Of a DNA stretch of 64,000 nucleotides, positions 40,374-49,089 are shown piece by piece. The stretch spans positions 1 to 64,000 of the forward strand of contig JAUIEJ010000016.1 of the NCBI GenBank assembly GCA_030428885.1, written 5' to 3'. Within the stretch, counting starts at the first letter, position 1. Each line of letters starts with the position of its first letter. This DNA comes from Gemmatimonadota bacterium. Lineage in GTDB: Bacteria > Gemmatimonadota > Gemmatimonadetes > Longimicrobiales > Gaopeijiaceae. The position numbers and the translations under genes were made by a program. Under the pieces are notes generated by a model. It worked only from the letters and a program-made list of their open reading frames with translations. It did not search any database and was not told the origin of the DNA.

Positions 40374-42941
40374 TCACCCGCACTCGCTGTACCCGCAGAC
40401 GTGGCACTTCACGCAGCCCTCTTCGTAGGCGAGCTGGCCCGCGCCACAATCGGGGCAGGCCCCGAAGAAGTTCACCGGTCCCGGGCTGGACGATGCCTGC
40501 ACCTGGACCTGGGTGGCGGCTCCCGTACCCACGGTGAGGGGCAGCGCCTCCTGGACGCCTTCCTTCTCCTCGAGGTAGCGCTCGATGGCCTGGCCGATGG
40601 CGTCGGGCGCCGAGAGCACCTTGTTGGGACCCACGCCGACGGCTCGGTCGCAGGAGATGCCCCGGAGCTGATCCTTCAGCGAGGTGATGGGGATCCCGGA
40701 CCGCAGGCTGAGGGAGAGGAGACGCCCGATGGCCTCGGCGTCGGCCATGGCCGCTCCGCCGGCCTTGCCCAGGGTGCAGAACACCTCGAAGGGACGGCCG
40801 TTCTCATCCTCGTTGATGGTGACGTAGAGGTCCCCCAGGGGTGAGTTCATCTTGACCGTGCGCCCCCGGAGCATGGCGGGACGCTGCCGCTTGTGCCGCC
40901 CGGCCCGGGCCGTCTGGTCCTGGTCCGCCTGGCGGTCGCTGAACTCGGAGATCTCCACCCGGAGGCGATGGGCCTCTTCCCGGGAATCGGCCAGGAGCTG
41001 CTCGAGCTCGGCCACCCGGGCCCGGGACTCGGCCGCCTCGGCCTCGGCTTCGGCGTTCTCCTCCCCCTGCCCCGTCTTGCCCGTGGACAGCACCTGCATG
41101 GGCCGCGATCCGTCGCGGTAGACGGTGACGCCCTTGCAGTTCAGGTCGAAGGCCAACTCGTAGATGGCCCGGACGTCTTCCTCCGTGGCCTCGAACGGGA
41201 AGTTCGTGGTCTTGGAGATGGCCGAATCCACGTGCTCCTGGAAGGCGGCCTGCATGCGCACGTGCCACTCGGGGGTGATGTCGTGGGCCGTGACGAAGAC
41301 GTCCTGGACCTCCTGGGGCACCTCGTCGAAGTGGATGTGGCCTTCGCTGGCGATGCGCTCCATGAGCTCGTCGGAGTACCACCCCTGCTCCCGGGCGATC
41401 CGCACGAAGTCGGGATTCACGTCGGGCATGAGGGAGCCCGCCTGGTTGCGCATGAACGCCACGGCGAAGAGGGGCTCGATGCCGCCGGAGCACCCGGCGA
41501 AGATGGAGATGGTGCCCGTGGGCGCCACGGTGGTGAGATTGCAGTTCCGCAGGGCCCGCATGGGCCGAACCCGGGTGCCGTCGGCCCGGCGGGCGCAGGT
41601 GGCGTCGGGACCCCAGATGGAGGGACCCCACGCCGGGAACACGCCCCGGGTCTCGGCGAGGCGCTCACTGGCGTTGCGGGCCTCCTCGTTGACGAACCGC
41701 ATGACCCGCCGGCCCATCTCCACGCCCTCGTCGCTGGAGTACGGAATCCCGAGGCGGACCAGGAGGTCGGCCCACCCCATGATGCCCAGCCCGATGCGGC
41801 GAATGGTGTGGGCGAGGTTGTGGATCTCCTCCAGGGGGTAGCGGTTGGCGTCGATGACGTTGTCCAGGAAATGGACCGCCAGATGGACCACGCGCCGCAG
41901 CTCGTCCCAGTCGATGCGCTGATCGGCCGGAAGGTCGGCGGGAGCGTCGAGATCCACGAAGGCCCCGACGTTGACGCTGCCCAGGTTGCACACGTCGTAG
42001 GCCAGGAGCGGCTGCTCCCCGCAGGGATTGGTGGCCTCGTAGCTGCCCAGGGCGGGGACCGGGTTGTACTCGTTGGCCCGATCGATGAAGAACGTGCCGG
42101 GCTCACCCGTCTTCCAGGCGCCGTGGACGATGAGGTCGAAGATCTCCCGGGCGTCCTCCTGCCCCACCACCTCACCGGAGCGGGGGCTCCGGAGATCGTA
42201 CGAGGCTCCCTCCTTCACGGCCTGCATGAAGGCGTCCGTCAGGGCCACCGAGATGTTGAAGTTGGTGACCTGGCTGGTGTCGTCCTTGCAGGTGATGAAC
42301 CGCCGGATGTCGGGGTGATCCACCCGGAGGATGCCCATGTTGGCGCCCCGGCGCGTCCCGCCCTGCTTCACCACCTCGGTGGACGCGTCGTAGAGCTTCA
42401 TGAACGACACGGGACCCGACGCCACGCCCATGGTGGAGCGCACGTTGTCGCCCTCGGGACGGAGACGGGAGAAGGAGAACCCGGTGCCGCCCCCCGACTG
42501 ATGGACGAGGGCCATGGCCTTCAGCGTGTCGTAGATCCCCGAGCGCCCGTTGGAGAGGGCATCGTCCACGGGAAGCACGAAGCACGCCGACAACTGCCCC
42601 AGAGGCCGGCCCGCGTTCATGAGCGTGGGGGAGTTGGGCTCGAAGGTGCCCGCCGTCATGAGGGCATAGAACTGCCGGGCCAACTCGTCGATGGCCGCCT
42701 CGGAAGTGCCGTACCGGGCGTCGGCTCCCGCGATGGTCCGGGCCACCCGCCAGAACATGGTCTCGGGCGCCTCCACCGGCTCCCCGTCCTCGTTCTTCTT
42801 GAGGTACCGCTTCCCCAGAACGATCCGGGCGTTCTCCGTCAGTTCGGCGGGGGGCAGGTCCTCGGGCACCCGATCGTCGAAGAGGTCCGAGACGGGCGGG
42901 AACGGAGGAAGAGCGGGAGAAGAGAACGACTCGGACGGCAT
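40374..42941 (-). CDS. nrdJ: Vitamin B12-dependent ribonucleotide reductase (class II)
   Basis: An 855-residue adenosylcobalamin-dependent enzyme that makes deoxyribonucleotides with or without oxygen. Visible are the substrate-cysteine region GQLSACFVLPVDDA, the STEVVKQGGTRRGANMGIL loop, the active-site radical region NPCGEQPLLAYDVCNLGSVNV (Cys and Glu), VAPTGTISIFAGCSGGIEPLF, and a C-terminal extension with a coiled coil (about residues 615-665). It ends in a zinc-finger-like tail with the redox cysteines (ACPDCGAG, CVKCHVCGYSECG). Length fits the larger NrdJ type. The ATG at 42941 is used; longer upstream sequence is the regulatory leader. The only ribonucleotide reductase in the window, it has a long leader with NrdR- and DnaA-box-like sites. 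Confidence 0.96.
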   Translation of the reverse strand: MPSESFSSPALPPFPPVSDLFDDRVPEDLPPAELTENARIVLGKRYLKKNEDGEPVEAPETMFWRVARTIAGADARYGTSEAAIDELARQFYALMTAGTFEPNSPTLMNAGRPLGQLSACFVLPVDDALSNGRSGIYDTLKAMALVHQSGGGTGFSFSRLRPEGDNVRSTMGVASGPVSFMKLYDASTEVVKQGGTRRGANMGILRVDHPDIRRFITCKDDTSQVTNFNISVALTDAFMQAVKEGASYDLRSPRSGEVVGQEDAREIFDLIVHGAWKTGEPGTFFIDRANEYNPVPALGSYEATNPCGEQPLLAYDVCNLGSVNVGAFVDLDAPADLPADQRIDWDELRRVVHLAVHFLDNVIDANRYPLEEIHNLAHTIRRIGLGIMGWADLLVRLGIPYSSDEGVEMGRRVMRFVNEEARNASERLAETRGVFPAWGPSIWGPDATCARRADGTRVRPMRALRNCNLTTVAPTGTISIFAGCSGGIEPLFAVAFMRNQAGSLMPDVNPDFVRIAREQGWYSDELMERIASEGHIHFDEVPQEVQDVFVTAHDITPEWHVRMQAAFQEHVDSAISKTTNFPFEATEEDVRAIYELAFDLNCKGVTVYRDGSRPMQVLSTGKTGQGEENAEAEAEAAESRARVAELEQLLADSREEAHRLRVEISEFSDRQADQDQTARAGRHKRQRPAMLRGRTVKMNSPLGDLYVTINEDENGRPFEVFCTLGKAGGAAMADAEAIGRLLSLSLRSGIPITSLKDQLRGISCDRAVGVGPNKVLSAPDAIGQAIERYLEEKEGVQEALPLTVGTGAATQVQVQASSSPGPVNFFGACPDCGAGQLAYEEGCVKCHVCGYSECG

Positions 42942-42957
42942 GACGGCAGCTCCAGGG

Positions 42958-43042
42958 TGTGGAAACGCGGTGGACAAACGGGTACGCAGACGTGGAAAAC
43001 CGGCGGATTGCCGCATCCGCCGGGGCATCAGGGTGTGGAAAA
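42958..43042 (-). promoter_or_regulatory. Four DnaA-box-like sites in the nrdJ leader
   Basis: Four same-orientation (minus-strand) copies of a TTNTCCAC-like 9-mer: GTTTCCACA (42958-42966), TTGTCCACC (42969-42977), TTTTCCACG (42991-42999) and TTTTCCACA (43034-43042). The last differs from the E. coli DnaA consensus TTATCCACA at one base. In E. coli, DnaA boxes upstream of nrdAB link deoxynucleotide supply to replication. The match to DnaA is an inference, and no experimental box is known for this organism. Confidence 0.5.
43000..43023 (-). promoter_or_regulatory. Stem-loop in nrdJ leader
   Basis: A perfect 9-bp inverted repeat (CCGGCGGAT/ATCCGCCGG) with a 6-base loop, between the third and fourth DnaA-box-like sites. 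It could be an RNA hairpin of the leader or part of a protein site. Confidence 0.5.
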
Positions 43043-43075
43043 CCCTCAGGAGACTACCATCCCTTGGGGACGCCC

Positions 43076-43104
43076 ATGATAGAGGCACTACATCTAGTAG
43101 TCAA
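43076..43104 (-). promoter_or_regulatory. nrdJ promoter with overlapping NrdR-box-like palindrome
   Basis: On the minus strand, TTGACT (43099-43104) and TATCAT (43076-43081) are 17 bp apart, a strong sigma70-type match. Between them, covering the edge of the -35, lies CACTACATCTAGTAG-like palindrome sequence (43085-43100) that keeps the CTA-N4-TAG core of the NrdR box. NrdR normally binds two boxes; only a half-site is seen for a second (43053-43060). Confidence 0.65.
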
Positions 43105-43483
43105 GCACGTTTTCGAGGCCACACCGACCCGCCCGCACAGGGAACTCCGCACCGCCCGGCCCCCGCTCCCGGCGCCATGCCTCGACGGGCAGGAAACCAC
43201 CCGATCCGACCCCGGATTCCGAAGGGATCCCGCCTCCGAGGACCACGACCTGACCCAGGTCGAGGGCGGTGCCGCCCCGGCGAACGCCGCGACGAGCTTC
43301 GGTCTTTCTTCGGTAAGTTACCGTCGCGGGATGCGTTCGCACAAGCCGGACGGGCGGGAGACCGGACCGGGCGGCCCGCACCCCAACCCACCCCAACCTC
43401 CCCCCACCGGCCGGCCCGGGAAGCTTGATGCGGCCTGGCCGCACCAACCCACCCCAAGCCTCGGGCCCGCCGAGGGGTGTGGA
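43105..43483. other. Non-coding stretch between nrdJ promoter and terminator
   Basis: About 380 bp in which I see no reading frame I can support, no RNA gene and no mobile element. The only notable item is a small inverted repeat CGGTAAGTTACCG (43311-43323). The latter part is rich in C-runs on the plus strand. Confidence 0.4.
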
Positions 43484-43513
43484 GGTTTGGGGGCGCTCCG
43501 GCGCCCCCAAACC
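43484..43513 (-). terminator. Terminator hairpin downstream of the protease/barrel gene
   Basis: A perfect 13-bp stem (GGTTTGGGGGCGC and its complement) with a TCCG tetraloop, about 65 bp past the stop of the 43579-46710 gene. There is no U-tract. Confidence 0.65.
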
Positions 43514-43578
43514 GACACGTCCCCGGGTGACCGACCAGCTTGGGAGAGTTGGGGGCGGCCCGACCCGTGCCCCCCCCT

Positions 43579-46500
43579 CTAGAACGACGGCCCGAGGCGC
43601 AGGTAGGCCCGCACGCCGCCGTCCCCCACCAGGGGGGCGGCCAGGCCGAGGCGGAGTCCCATGGGAACCGTGAAGAAGAGATCGGTATCGATGCGGAGCT
43701 CGGCCCCCACCGACGCCAGGGCGTCGCGCCGGGGGTTGTCGTATCCCGGCGCCGGCAACTCGGGGCCCCAGGCGTTGCCCGCGTCGGCGAAGACCGCTCC
43801 GTGGATCCGCTCCACGTAGAGGGGCACGAGCCCCGGGGCCGCTCGGACCCACCACAGGGGGAAGCGCCACTCCCCGGACACGGTCCACGCCCGGGTCCCG
43901 GATCGATCGCCGTCGTCGTAGCCCCGCACGGGAAAGAAGAGTCCCCGGCCCCCGAAGAGCTCGAGTCCGGTGATGCCCTCGGCGCTGCCGGCGGCGCCCC
44001 CCACGTCGTACCAGAAGGCGTCGGCGCCGGGCCCCACGGCTCGACCCGCGGCCACTCGCAACGCCAGCACGTGGTCCGTCCATCCCCACCCCCGGAACGA
44101 CGCGTAGGCCCTCCCCTGGCCCACCACCTCGTCGACGCTCCGATCCGACCCCACCACGCCCCTCGCCCCGTCGTCCAGGCGGAGTTGGGGCCTCAGGCGA
44201 CCCTGGACGAAGAGCTGCACGCCGCGCTCCGGCGAGAGGGAGAGGGCGTGACCCCGGGCGGTGGAGGTGGAGAGGGACAGACGAAGATCGCCGAGACGCG
44301 ACGACGGATTGGTGAGGCGCAGATCGCTGGACCGCTCCAGATCGTCGGCGTCCAGGAGCGCCCGGTCTTCCTGGATCCACCCCACCGACGCCGTGAGGGA
44401 CGCGTTCCGGCGCCACCGGGGTCGGAGCAGTGTCACGGCCACGCTGGCCCGCCGCTCCCGCTCCTCGATGAAGACGGCCCGATCCTCGCTCACCCGGAAG
44501 GGCCCCCCGGCGTCCCAGCTCTGGCTCGCCGTCACCGACGCCAGGGGGTTGCCCCACCCCGACCAGGTGTAGGCCGCCGCCGCGTCGAGGCGGCCCCCAT
44601 CCACGTCCACCGCCGCCGACACCCCCAGCCGATGACGTTCCACCACGTCGGACAGGACGGTCGAGGCCCCCACGAAGGCCCCGGTCACCGACCGCCCTCC
44701 GGAGCGCACGTCGTTGAGGACCAGGGGTTCCCAGTAGCGGGGACGGAGGGTCTTCCAGGCCCGATACGGCTCCACCGCCAGGGGGTCGACGGCGGGCCCG
44801 GCGCCCCGGAGTCCCCCGGACAGATCCCGGACCCGGTCCCCCCCGCGCCCCGGCTCCGCCGCCACGGGGTCCCGCCAGCGCTCCGGATCCCAGGGCAGCC
44901 GCGCCACGTCCCACCCCTCGGCGCCGTAGAGGGAGAGGTGGATCCAGCGCCCGTCGGGCGACACCGACGGAAAGGCCACCCCCGTGGCCACGTCGGTCAC
45001 CTGCCGCAACGGGCCCATCTCCCCGGCCGCCGGATCCACCGGGCGAGCGTACAGGTTGGTCACGCCGCTCCGGTCCGAGGCAAAGACCACCGCCGCCCCG
45101 TCGGGCGACCAGGCCACCCCCAGGTCCACGCTCCGCCCCGGTTCGAGGCGCAGCACCACGTCGCCCGTGGTCGCGTCCAGCACCACGGGCTCGAAGAGGG
45201 CCTCGGGCGTCCAGCGCCCGGCGGCGATCCAGCGCCCGTCGGGCGACACGGCGGGAAACGCCCAGTGCACCGAATCGGCCCCCGGGGCCACCGTCTCCAC
45301 CCTGCCGTCGGCCAGGTCCACGACCACCAGATCGGTGAATCCCCCCGTGGTCCGGACCGCCACGGCCCGGCGCCCGTCGGGGGTGGCCGACGGATGGTCC
45401 AGGCGGGCCCGCCGCGTCACCCGCCGCACGCCGCCCCCGGCGTCGGCCACGTACAGATCGCTCCAGATCCGCCACGGCCCGTCGTATCCGAACTGCTGGA
45501 ACACCACGCCGCCCCCCGGGAGCCAGTCGAACACCGCGGCCCCGTTGGTGCGGAACGAGCGCGCCTCACCGGCCCCGCCCCCGTCCTCCGTCGTCGTCAC
45601 CACGATCCGCGAATCGGAGCGGCCGTCGGAGCGGGCGTAGGCCAGCCGGGCGCCGTCGGGCGACACCCGGGCGTGGAGTGCCTGGCGGGCGCCGTGGGTG
45701 AGGCGCTCCGGGGCCGGCACTCCCGGCGATCGAGCGGCCACGGTCCGGGCCCACGCCTCCGCCCGGGCCTCCACGTCGGCGGCCCAGGCGTCCCACTCCT
45801 CATCGAACGAGACGCCGAAGGCCGTCCGGGCCGCCGCATTCAGTCGATAGGGCACCCACTGCCCCGCCACGGCCTCCACGAAGCGGGCCATGCCCTCGGA
45901 GCCGTGGCGTTCCAGGAGCCACTCGAAGAAGAGGGAGCCGTACAGGTAGGGGCGCTGCCCCGCGGGCCACGCCCCGGTCTCCCCCGACGCCGCCCCGATG
46001 GACTCGAGACGCCCCTCCAGGGCCGCGGCCCGGACGTACATGGGGAACTCGCTCCCGTGGACCCGGCCGGCGGTGGTGAGGGCCGATTCGTACCAGGTGG
46101 CCAGCCCCTCCACGACCCACCGGGGCGCGGCGAGGCCGGGAAAGAACGGCCAGGTGGAGGGCACCCGGCCGAACACGCCCCGGAGCAGCCGCCCGAGACC
46201 CCCCGTGCGGTCCAGGTGGATCACGTGGGCCAACTCGTGGACCACCACCAGGTCGAGCCAGTCGTCGTAGTGCGACAGAGCCCGGCCGTCCACCGGCGGG
46301 CGGGCGTAGATCACGATCCGGGGGCGAGGCGCCACCGACGCGAACCCGTTGGAGGCGTCGACGTGGTCGGTGAGGACCAGTTCGATGCGCTCGTCGGGCG
46401 GCGCGAGGAAGGCGGCCTCCAACCGCTCCCGGGCCTCTTCCGCCACCCCGGCGGTGCGCCGAGCCAGGGGTTCCAGCGACGCGGGAAAGGTGATGCGGAA

Positions 46501-46710
46501 GTGGGGGGACTCCAGGGTGCGCCACGGGGCATCGGGCGGCGGCGCCTGGGCCGCCAGGGGACCCGTCGCGGCCAGCCCCCACGCCACGGTCCCCACCACC
46601 GCCACGAGGCCCCGCGTCCGCCGGCCCCGGTGCTTGTCCCGGGCTCGGCGCCGCGCCAGACTCCGTAGGTGCCCCTCTCGCTGGACCCTGTCGCTCACCC
46701 CGTCCTCCAT
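43579..46710 (-). CDS. Metallopeptidase / TolB-propeller / beta-barrel outer-membrane fusion protein
   Basis: A 1043-residue exported protein with three parts. (1) Residues about 55-330: a zinc-metallopeptidase domain of the peptidase_MA type, with WLDLVVVHELAHVIHLDRTGG (HExxH) and the downstream WVVEGLATWYE glutamate. (2) About 340-640: a TolB/PD40-like propeller with ATPDGRRA, VSPDGRWIA, WSPDGAAVVFASDRSG and VSPDGRWIH repeats. (3) About 690-1043: a beta-barrel of the surface-antigen/Omp85 type with alternating amphipathic strands and a terminal phenylalanine. It has a signal-like segment before AQAPPP. It probably sits in the outer membrane with protease and propeller on one side. The start ATG overlaps the divergent gene's ATG, so a GTG four codons in (46698) is an alternative. 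Confidence 0.82.
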   Translation of the reverse strand: MEDGVSDRVQREGHLRSLARRRARDKHRGRRTRGLVAVVGTVAWGLAATGPLAAQAPPPDAPWRTLESPHFRITFPASLEPLARRTAGVAEEARERLEAAFLAPPDERIELVLTDHVDASNGFASVAPRPRIVIYARPPVDGRALSHYDDWLDLVVVHELAHVIHLDRTGGLGRLLRGVFGRVPSTWPFFPGLAAPRWVVEGLATWYESALTTAGRVHGSEFPMYVRAAALEGRLESIGAASGETGAWPAGQRPYLYGSLFFEWLLERHGSEGMARFVEAVAGQWVPYRLNAAARTAFGVSFDEEWDAWAADVEARAEAWARTVAARSPGVPAPERLTHGARQALHARVSPDGARLAYARSDGRSDSRIVVTTTEDGGGAGEARSFRTNGAAVFDWLPGGGVVFQQFGYDGPWRIWSDLYVADAGGGVRRVTRRARLDHPSATPDGRRAVAVRTTGGFTDLVVVDLADGRVETVAPGADSVHWAFPAVSPDGRWIAAGRWTPEALFEPVVLDATTGDVVLRLEPGRSVDLGVAWSPDGAAVVFASDRSGVTNLYARPVDPAAGEMGPLRQVTDVATGVAFPSVSPDGRWIHLSLYGAEGWDVARLPWDPERWRDPVAAEPGRGGDRVRDLSGGLRGAGPAVDPLAVEPYRAWKTLRPRYWEPLVLNDVRSGGRSVTGAFVGASTVLSDVVERHRLGVSAAVDVDGGRLDAAAAYTWSGWGNPLASVTASQSWDAGGPFRVSEDRAVFIEERERRASVAVTLLRPRWRRNASLTASVGWIQEDRALLDADDLERSSDLRLTNPSSRLGDLRLSLSTSTARGHALSLSPERGVQLFVQGRLRPQLRLDDGARGVVGSDRSVDEVVGQGRAYASFRGWGWTDHVLALRVAAGRAVGPGADAFWYDVGGAAGSAEGITGLELFGGRGLFFPVRGYDDGDRSGTRAWTVSGEWRFPLWWVRAAPGLVPLYVERIHGAVFADAGNAWGPELPAPGYDNPRRDALASVGAELRIDTDLFFTVPMGLRLGLAAPLVGDGGVRAYLRLGPSF

Positions 46711-47407
46711 GCCTGATCAGAACGACTTCTGGTACCGCCTGGGCTACGCCCTGGAATCCGCCCGCCACGGCCAGGCCCGGGCCTCCCTCGACGCCCTGGC
46801 GAGCACCGCGCCCGCCCGTCGGGAGAATGGACGGTCCCGGCTGCGCAAGCCAGGGGCGAACGGCGACGGAGACCCGGGCGAACTCTCCGGGGCGCTGGAC
46901 CTCCTCCTGGCCGCCGGCACGGGCACAGTGATCTCCCGCCTCTTGAAGGCGTGGCCCGGACGCCGCCGGGCCGGGGCGATCCGCCTCGTGCGGGCCGCCG
47001 CCGCCGGGGCCGGCGCCACGTTCCTCCGGGAACTCCTGGACCCCCTGCTCCGGGGCGAACCCACCCTGCCCCAGTGGGACGAGACCCTGGCCGATCGGCT
47101 GCTGGCCGGCGCGGCCCGGGGGCTCGTGTTCGGCGGCGTGCTGGATCCCCGCCTCCCGGGCCCGGCTGCGGCCCGGGGCGCGGTGTACGGCGCCGGCGAG
47201 TACCTGCTCTCGCCGTGGGGGGGACTCCGGGGGGTGCTGGGCCGCCACACGCCGTACCGGCGCCTGCCCGTGATCTCGTCGCTGCTCGACGAACCCGACG
47301 TGGGGGAAGAGGCGTTCCTGGACCACCTGGTGTTCGGGGTGGTCATGGGACTCCTCTACGGCGACGGCGACGACATCAGGATCGGGATCGTCGACGACGA
47401 CGAGTAG
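46709..47407 (+). CDS. Glycine-rich protein of unknown function
   Basis: A 232-residue protein with no signal peptide but several weakly hydrophobic, glycine/alanine-rich stretches (LLLAAGTGTVISRLLKAW, AIRLVRAAAAGAGATFLRELL, LLAGAARGLVFGGVL, HLVFGVVMGLLYGDGDD) that may dip into the membrane. A short N-terminal charged part and an acidic tail (IVDDDE) frame it. I do not recognise the family. Its ATG overlaps that of the divergent outer-membrane fusion gene by two bases, and its 3' end overlaps the convergent GT39 gene by 52 bp, so it is wedged between two larger genes. A real gene is likely but not certain. Confidence 0.55.
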   Translation: MPDQNDFWYRLGYALESARHGQARASLDALASTAPARRENGRSRLRKPGANGDGDPGELSGALDLLLAAGTGTVISRLLKAWPGRRRAGAIRLVRAAAAGAGATFLRELLDPLLRGEPTLPQWDETLADRLLAGAARGLVFGGVLDPRLPGPAAARGAVYGAGEYLLSPWGGLRGVLGRHTPYRRLPVISSLLDEPDVGEEAFLDHLVFGVVMGLLYGDGDDIRIGIVDDDE

Positions 47408-49089
47408 GGCGCCACGCCCACACCCCGGCCCCGCAAGGCGTCGGGGCAGGAGACGATGCGCACCTCCTCCCCGGGAGCGGGGGCCTCGGCGCCCTCCTCC
47501 GGCAGGATCCCCAGCAGTTCGGTGCGGGGCCCGCCGTCGGCACCGCCGAAACTCGCCACGCTGCAGAACGCCCCGGGGCGCGCCGCCACGGCGTTGGCCA
47601 GGAGCTGGGCCTGGGCACCCACCAGGTCCAGGAGCACGTACGACGCCCCGGCCCGCCGCGCCACCGCCAGCACCGAGTCGGGATAGGGCACGAAGGGGTA
47701 GGTCCGGGTCGCCCGCCCGCTCATGGCGTACCAGATGCGGGGCTTCCGGGTCAGGACCACGGCGTCGTCGGGAAGGTTGGCGCCGGCCCATCGAGCCGCT
47801 TCGGTGAACTGCACCATGCCCACCCCGGAGCAGGCCCACGGCCCCCCGGCCCGGGCCGCGCCCCGGCACGCCGCCGATTCGTCGGCGGCCCGGGCGACCC
47901 CCGCCATCTGGGTCAGGCCCAACACGGCCACGCCCACCACCAGCGCCGGCACCGCCACGTCACGGCGCAGGCGGGACACCCCCCACGCCAGGGCCTCGCC
48001 CCCGTAGACCACGGCCAGGGGCACGAGGGGGAGGGCGAAGCGATCCCCCGACCACACCACGGGCCAGACCAGGATCACCGCCACGTAGAGGGGCACGAAG
48101 AGCTCGGCGGCGCCGACGCGGCTCCGCGCCGCCACGGCCCACCCCACCACGGCCAGGACGCCCACCACGAGGCCCGGGAGGGCGATGGCGTCGCCGTTGC
48201 CCGTGAGGGCCAGGGGGAGGTGGGTGGTGAGGTAGCCCACGGCGTTCTCAAAGGCCCGGGGCACCAGCCCCCCCAGGCCGATCTCGCCCAGGTCGGGCCG
48301 GTAGGGGTCCACCATCCAGAACTCCCGGACGTAGGCGCCGTCGGCCACCGTATTCCGGGCCCGGAGCAACCACACCCCGGCGGGCACCGCCAGGGCCACG
48401 GCCCCCACGACCGCCGCCGCAAGGTGCTTCCGCACCACCAGGAGTCCCAGGAGCGCCACCACCAGGGGGAGCCCGGCGGAGCGGGTGAAGTACGCCAGCC
48501 CCGCGCACACGAGAGCCCCCGCCACGGCCGCCCGGGACAGCCCCGGCGCGTCCGGGTCCTCATCGGCCGGCGGCGTCGCGGGCCCGGGTCCCCAGTCGCA
48601 CCCCCAGGGATCGCCGCGGCGTTCCCCCACGAGCCAGAGCGTGGCCATGGTGAAGGCCAGGAAGGGCACGTCGGAGAGGAGGTAGTGGCTGTGGTAGAGG
48701 AAGGTCGCCGACAGCCCCGTGAGGAGGGCGGCCAGGGCGCCCCAGAGCAGCCCCCTGCGCCGGTGGGCCCAGAGGAAGGTGGCCGCGAGGGCCAGCACGC
48801 CGAACAGCACCGGCACGGTCTTGAGGCCGCCCCAGGTGGTGGCGCCGAGGCTCCGGGCCACGGCCAGCGAGGCGGCGAATACCGGGGGGTACTTCGTATG
48901 GGGCGGCCGGGCCGGATCCCACAGCTCGGTGTACCCCTGCCCCGACCCCAGGGCGTGGGCCAGGGCCACGTATCCGGCGTTGTCCCCCCCGGGGTGGGGC
49001 GCCGGGTGCCAGGTGGCCCGAAGCGCCCACGCCACGGCCAGGGCCACGGGAATCAACACCACGGGGAAGATCCAGCGGGAGCGGGTCAC
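47356..49089 (-). CDS. GT39/ArnT-like membrane glycosyltransferase
   Basis: A 577-residue inner-membrane protein with about ten hydrophobic segments. The first periplasmic loop has the family acidic residue and PP motif: HPGGDNAGYVALAHALGSGQGYTELWDPARPPHTKYPPVFAASLAVAR (only Asp, Tyr and YPP are diagnostic). Members use polyprenyl-phosphate sugars to modify lipids or proteins on the periplasmic face. A soluble C-terminal domain with cysteines follows the last segment. The GTG start overlaps the anmK stop (GTGA). The final 17 codons overlap the convergent unknown gene. Linkage to anmK and murQ suggests a wall- or lipid-glycan role. Confidence 0.82.
   Translation of the reverse strand: MTRSRWIFPVVLIPVALAVAWALRATWHPAPHPGGDNAGYVALAHALGSGQGYTELWDPARPPHTKYPPVFAASLAVARSLGATTWGGLKTVPVLFGVLALAATFLWAHRRRGLLWGALAALLTGLSATFLYHSHYLLSDVPFLAFTMATLWLVGERRGDPWGCDWGPGPATPPADEDPDAPGLSRAAVAGALVCAGLAYFTRSAGLPLVVALLGLLVVRKHLAAAVVGAVALAVPAGVWLLRARNTVADGAYVREFWMVDPYRPDLGEIGLGGLVPRAFENAVGYLTTHLPLALTGNGDAIALPGLVVGVLAVVGWAVAARSRVGAAELFVPLYVAVILVWPVVWSGDRFALPLVPLAVVYGGEALAWGVSRLRRDVAVPALVVGVAVLGLTQMAGVARAADESAACRGAARAGGPWACSGVGMVQFTEAARWAGANLPDDAVVLTRKPRIWYAMSGRATRTYPFVPYPDSVLAVARRAGASYVLLDLVGAQAQLLANAVAARPGAFCSVASFGGADGGPRTELLGILPEEGAEAPAPGEEVRIVSCPDALRGRGVGVAPYSSSSTIPILMSSPSP

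Noticed and set aside
42942-43075. Adenosylcobalamin riboswitch upstream of nrdJ
   Set aside because: The leader is about 130 bases, shorter than the known riboswitch, and I cannot find its conserved core; the hairpin and boxes are explained better as DNA or short RNA elements.
43540-46668. A 1042-codon plus-strand frame opposite the protease/barrel gene
   Set aside because: Its translation has no recognisable domain and an Arg/His/Pro/Gly composition, whereas the other strand has HExxH, propeller and barrel features.
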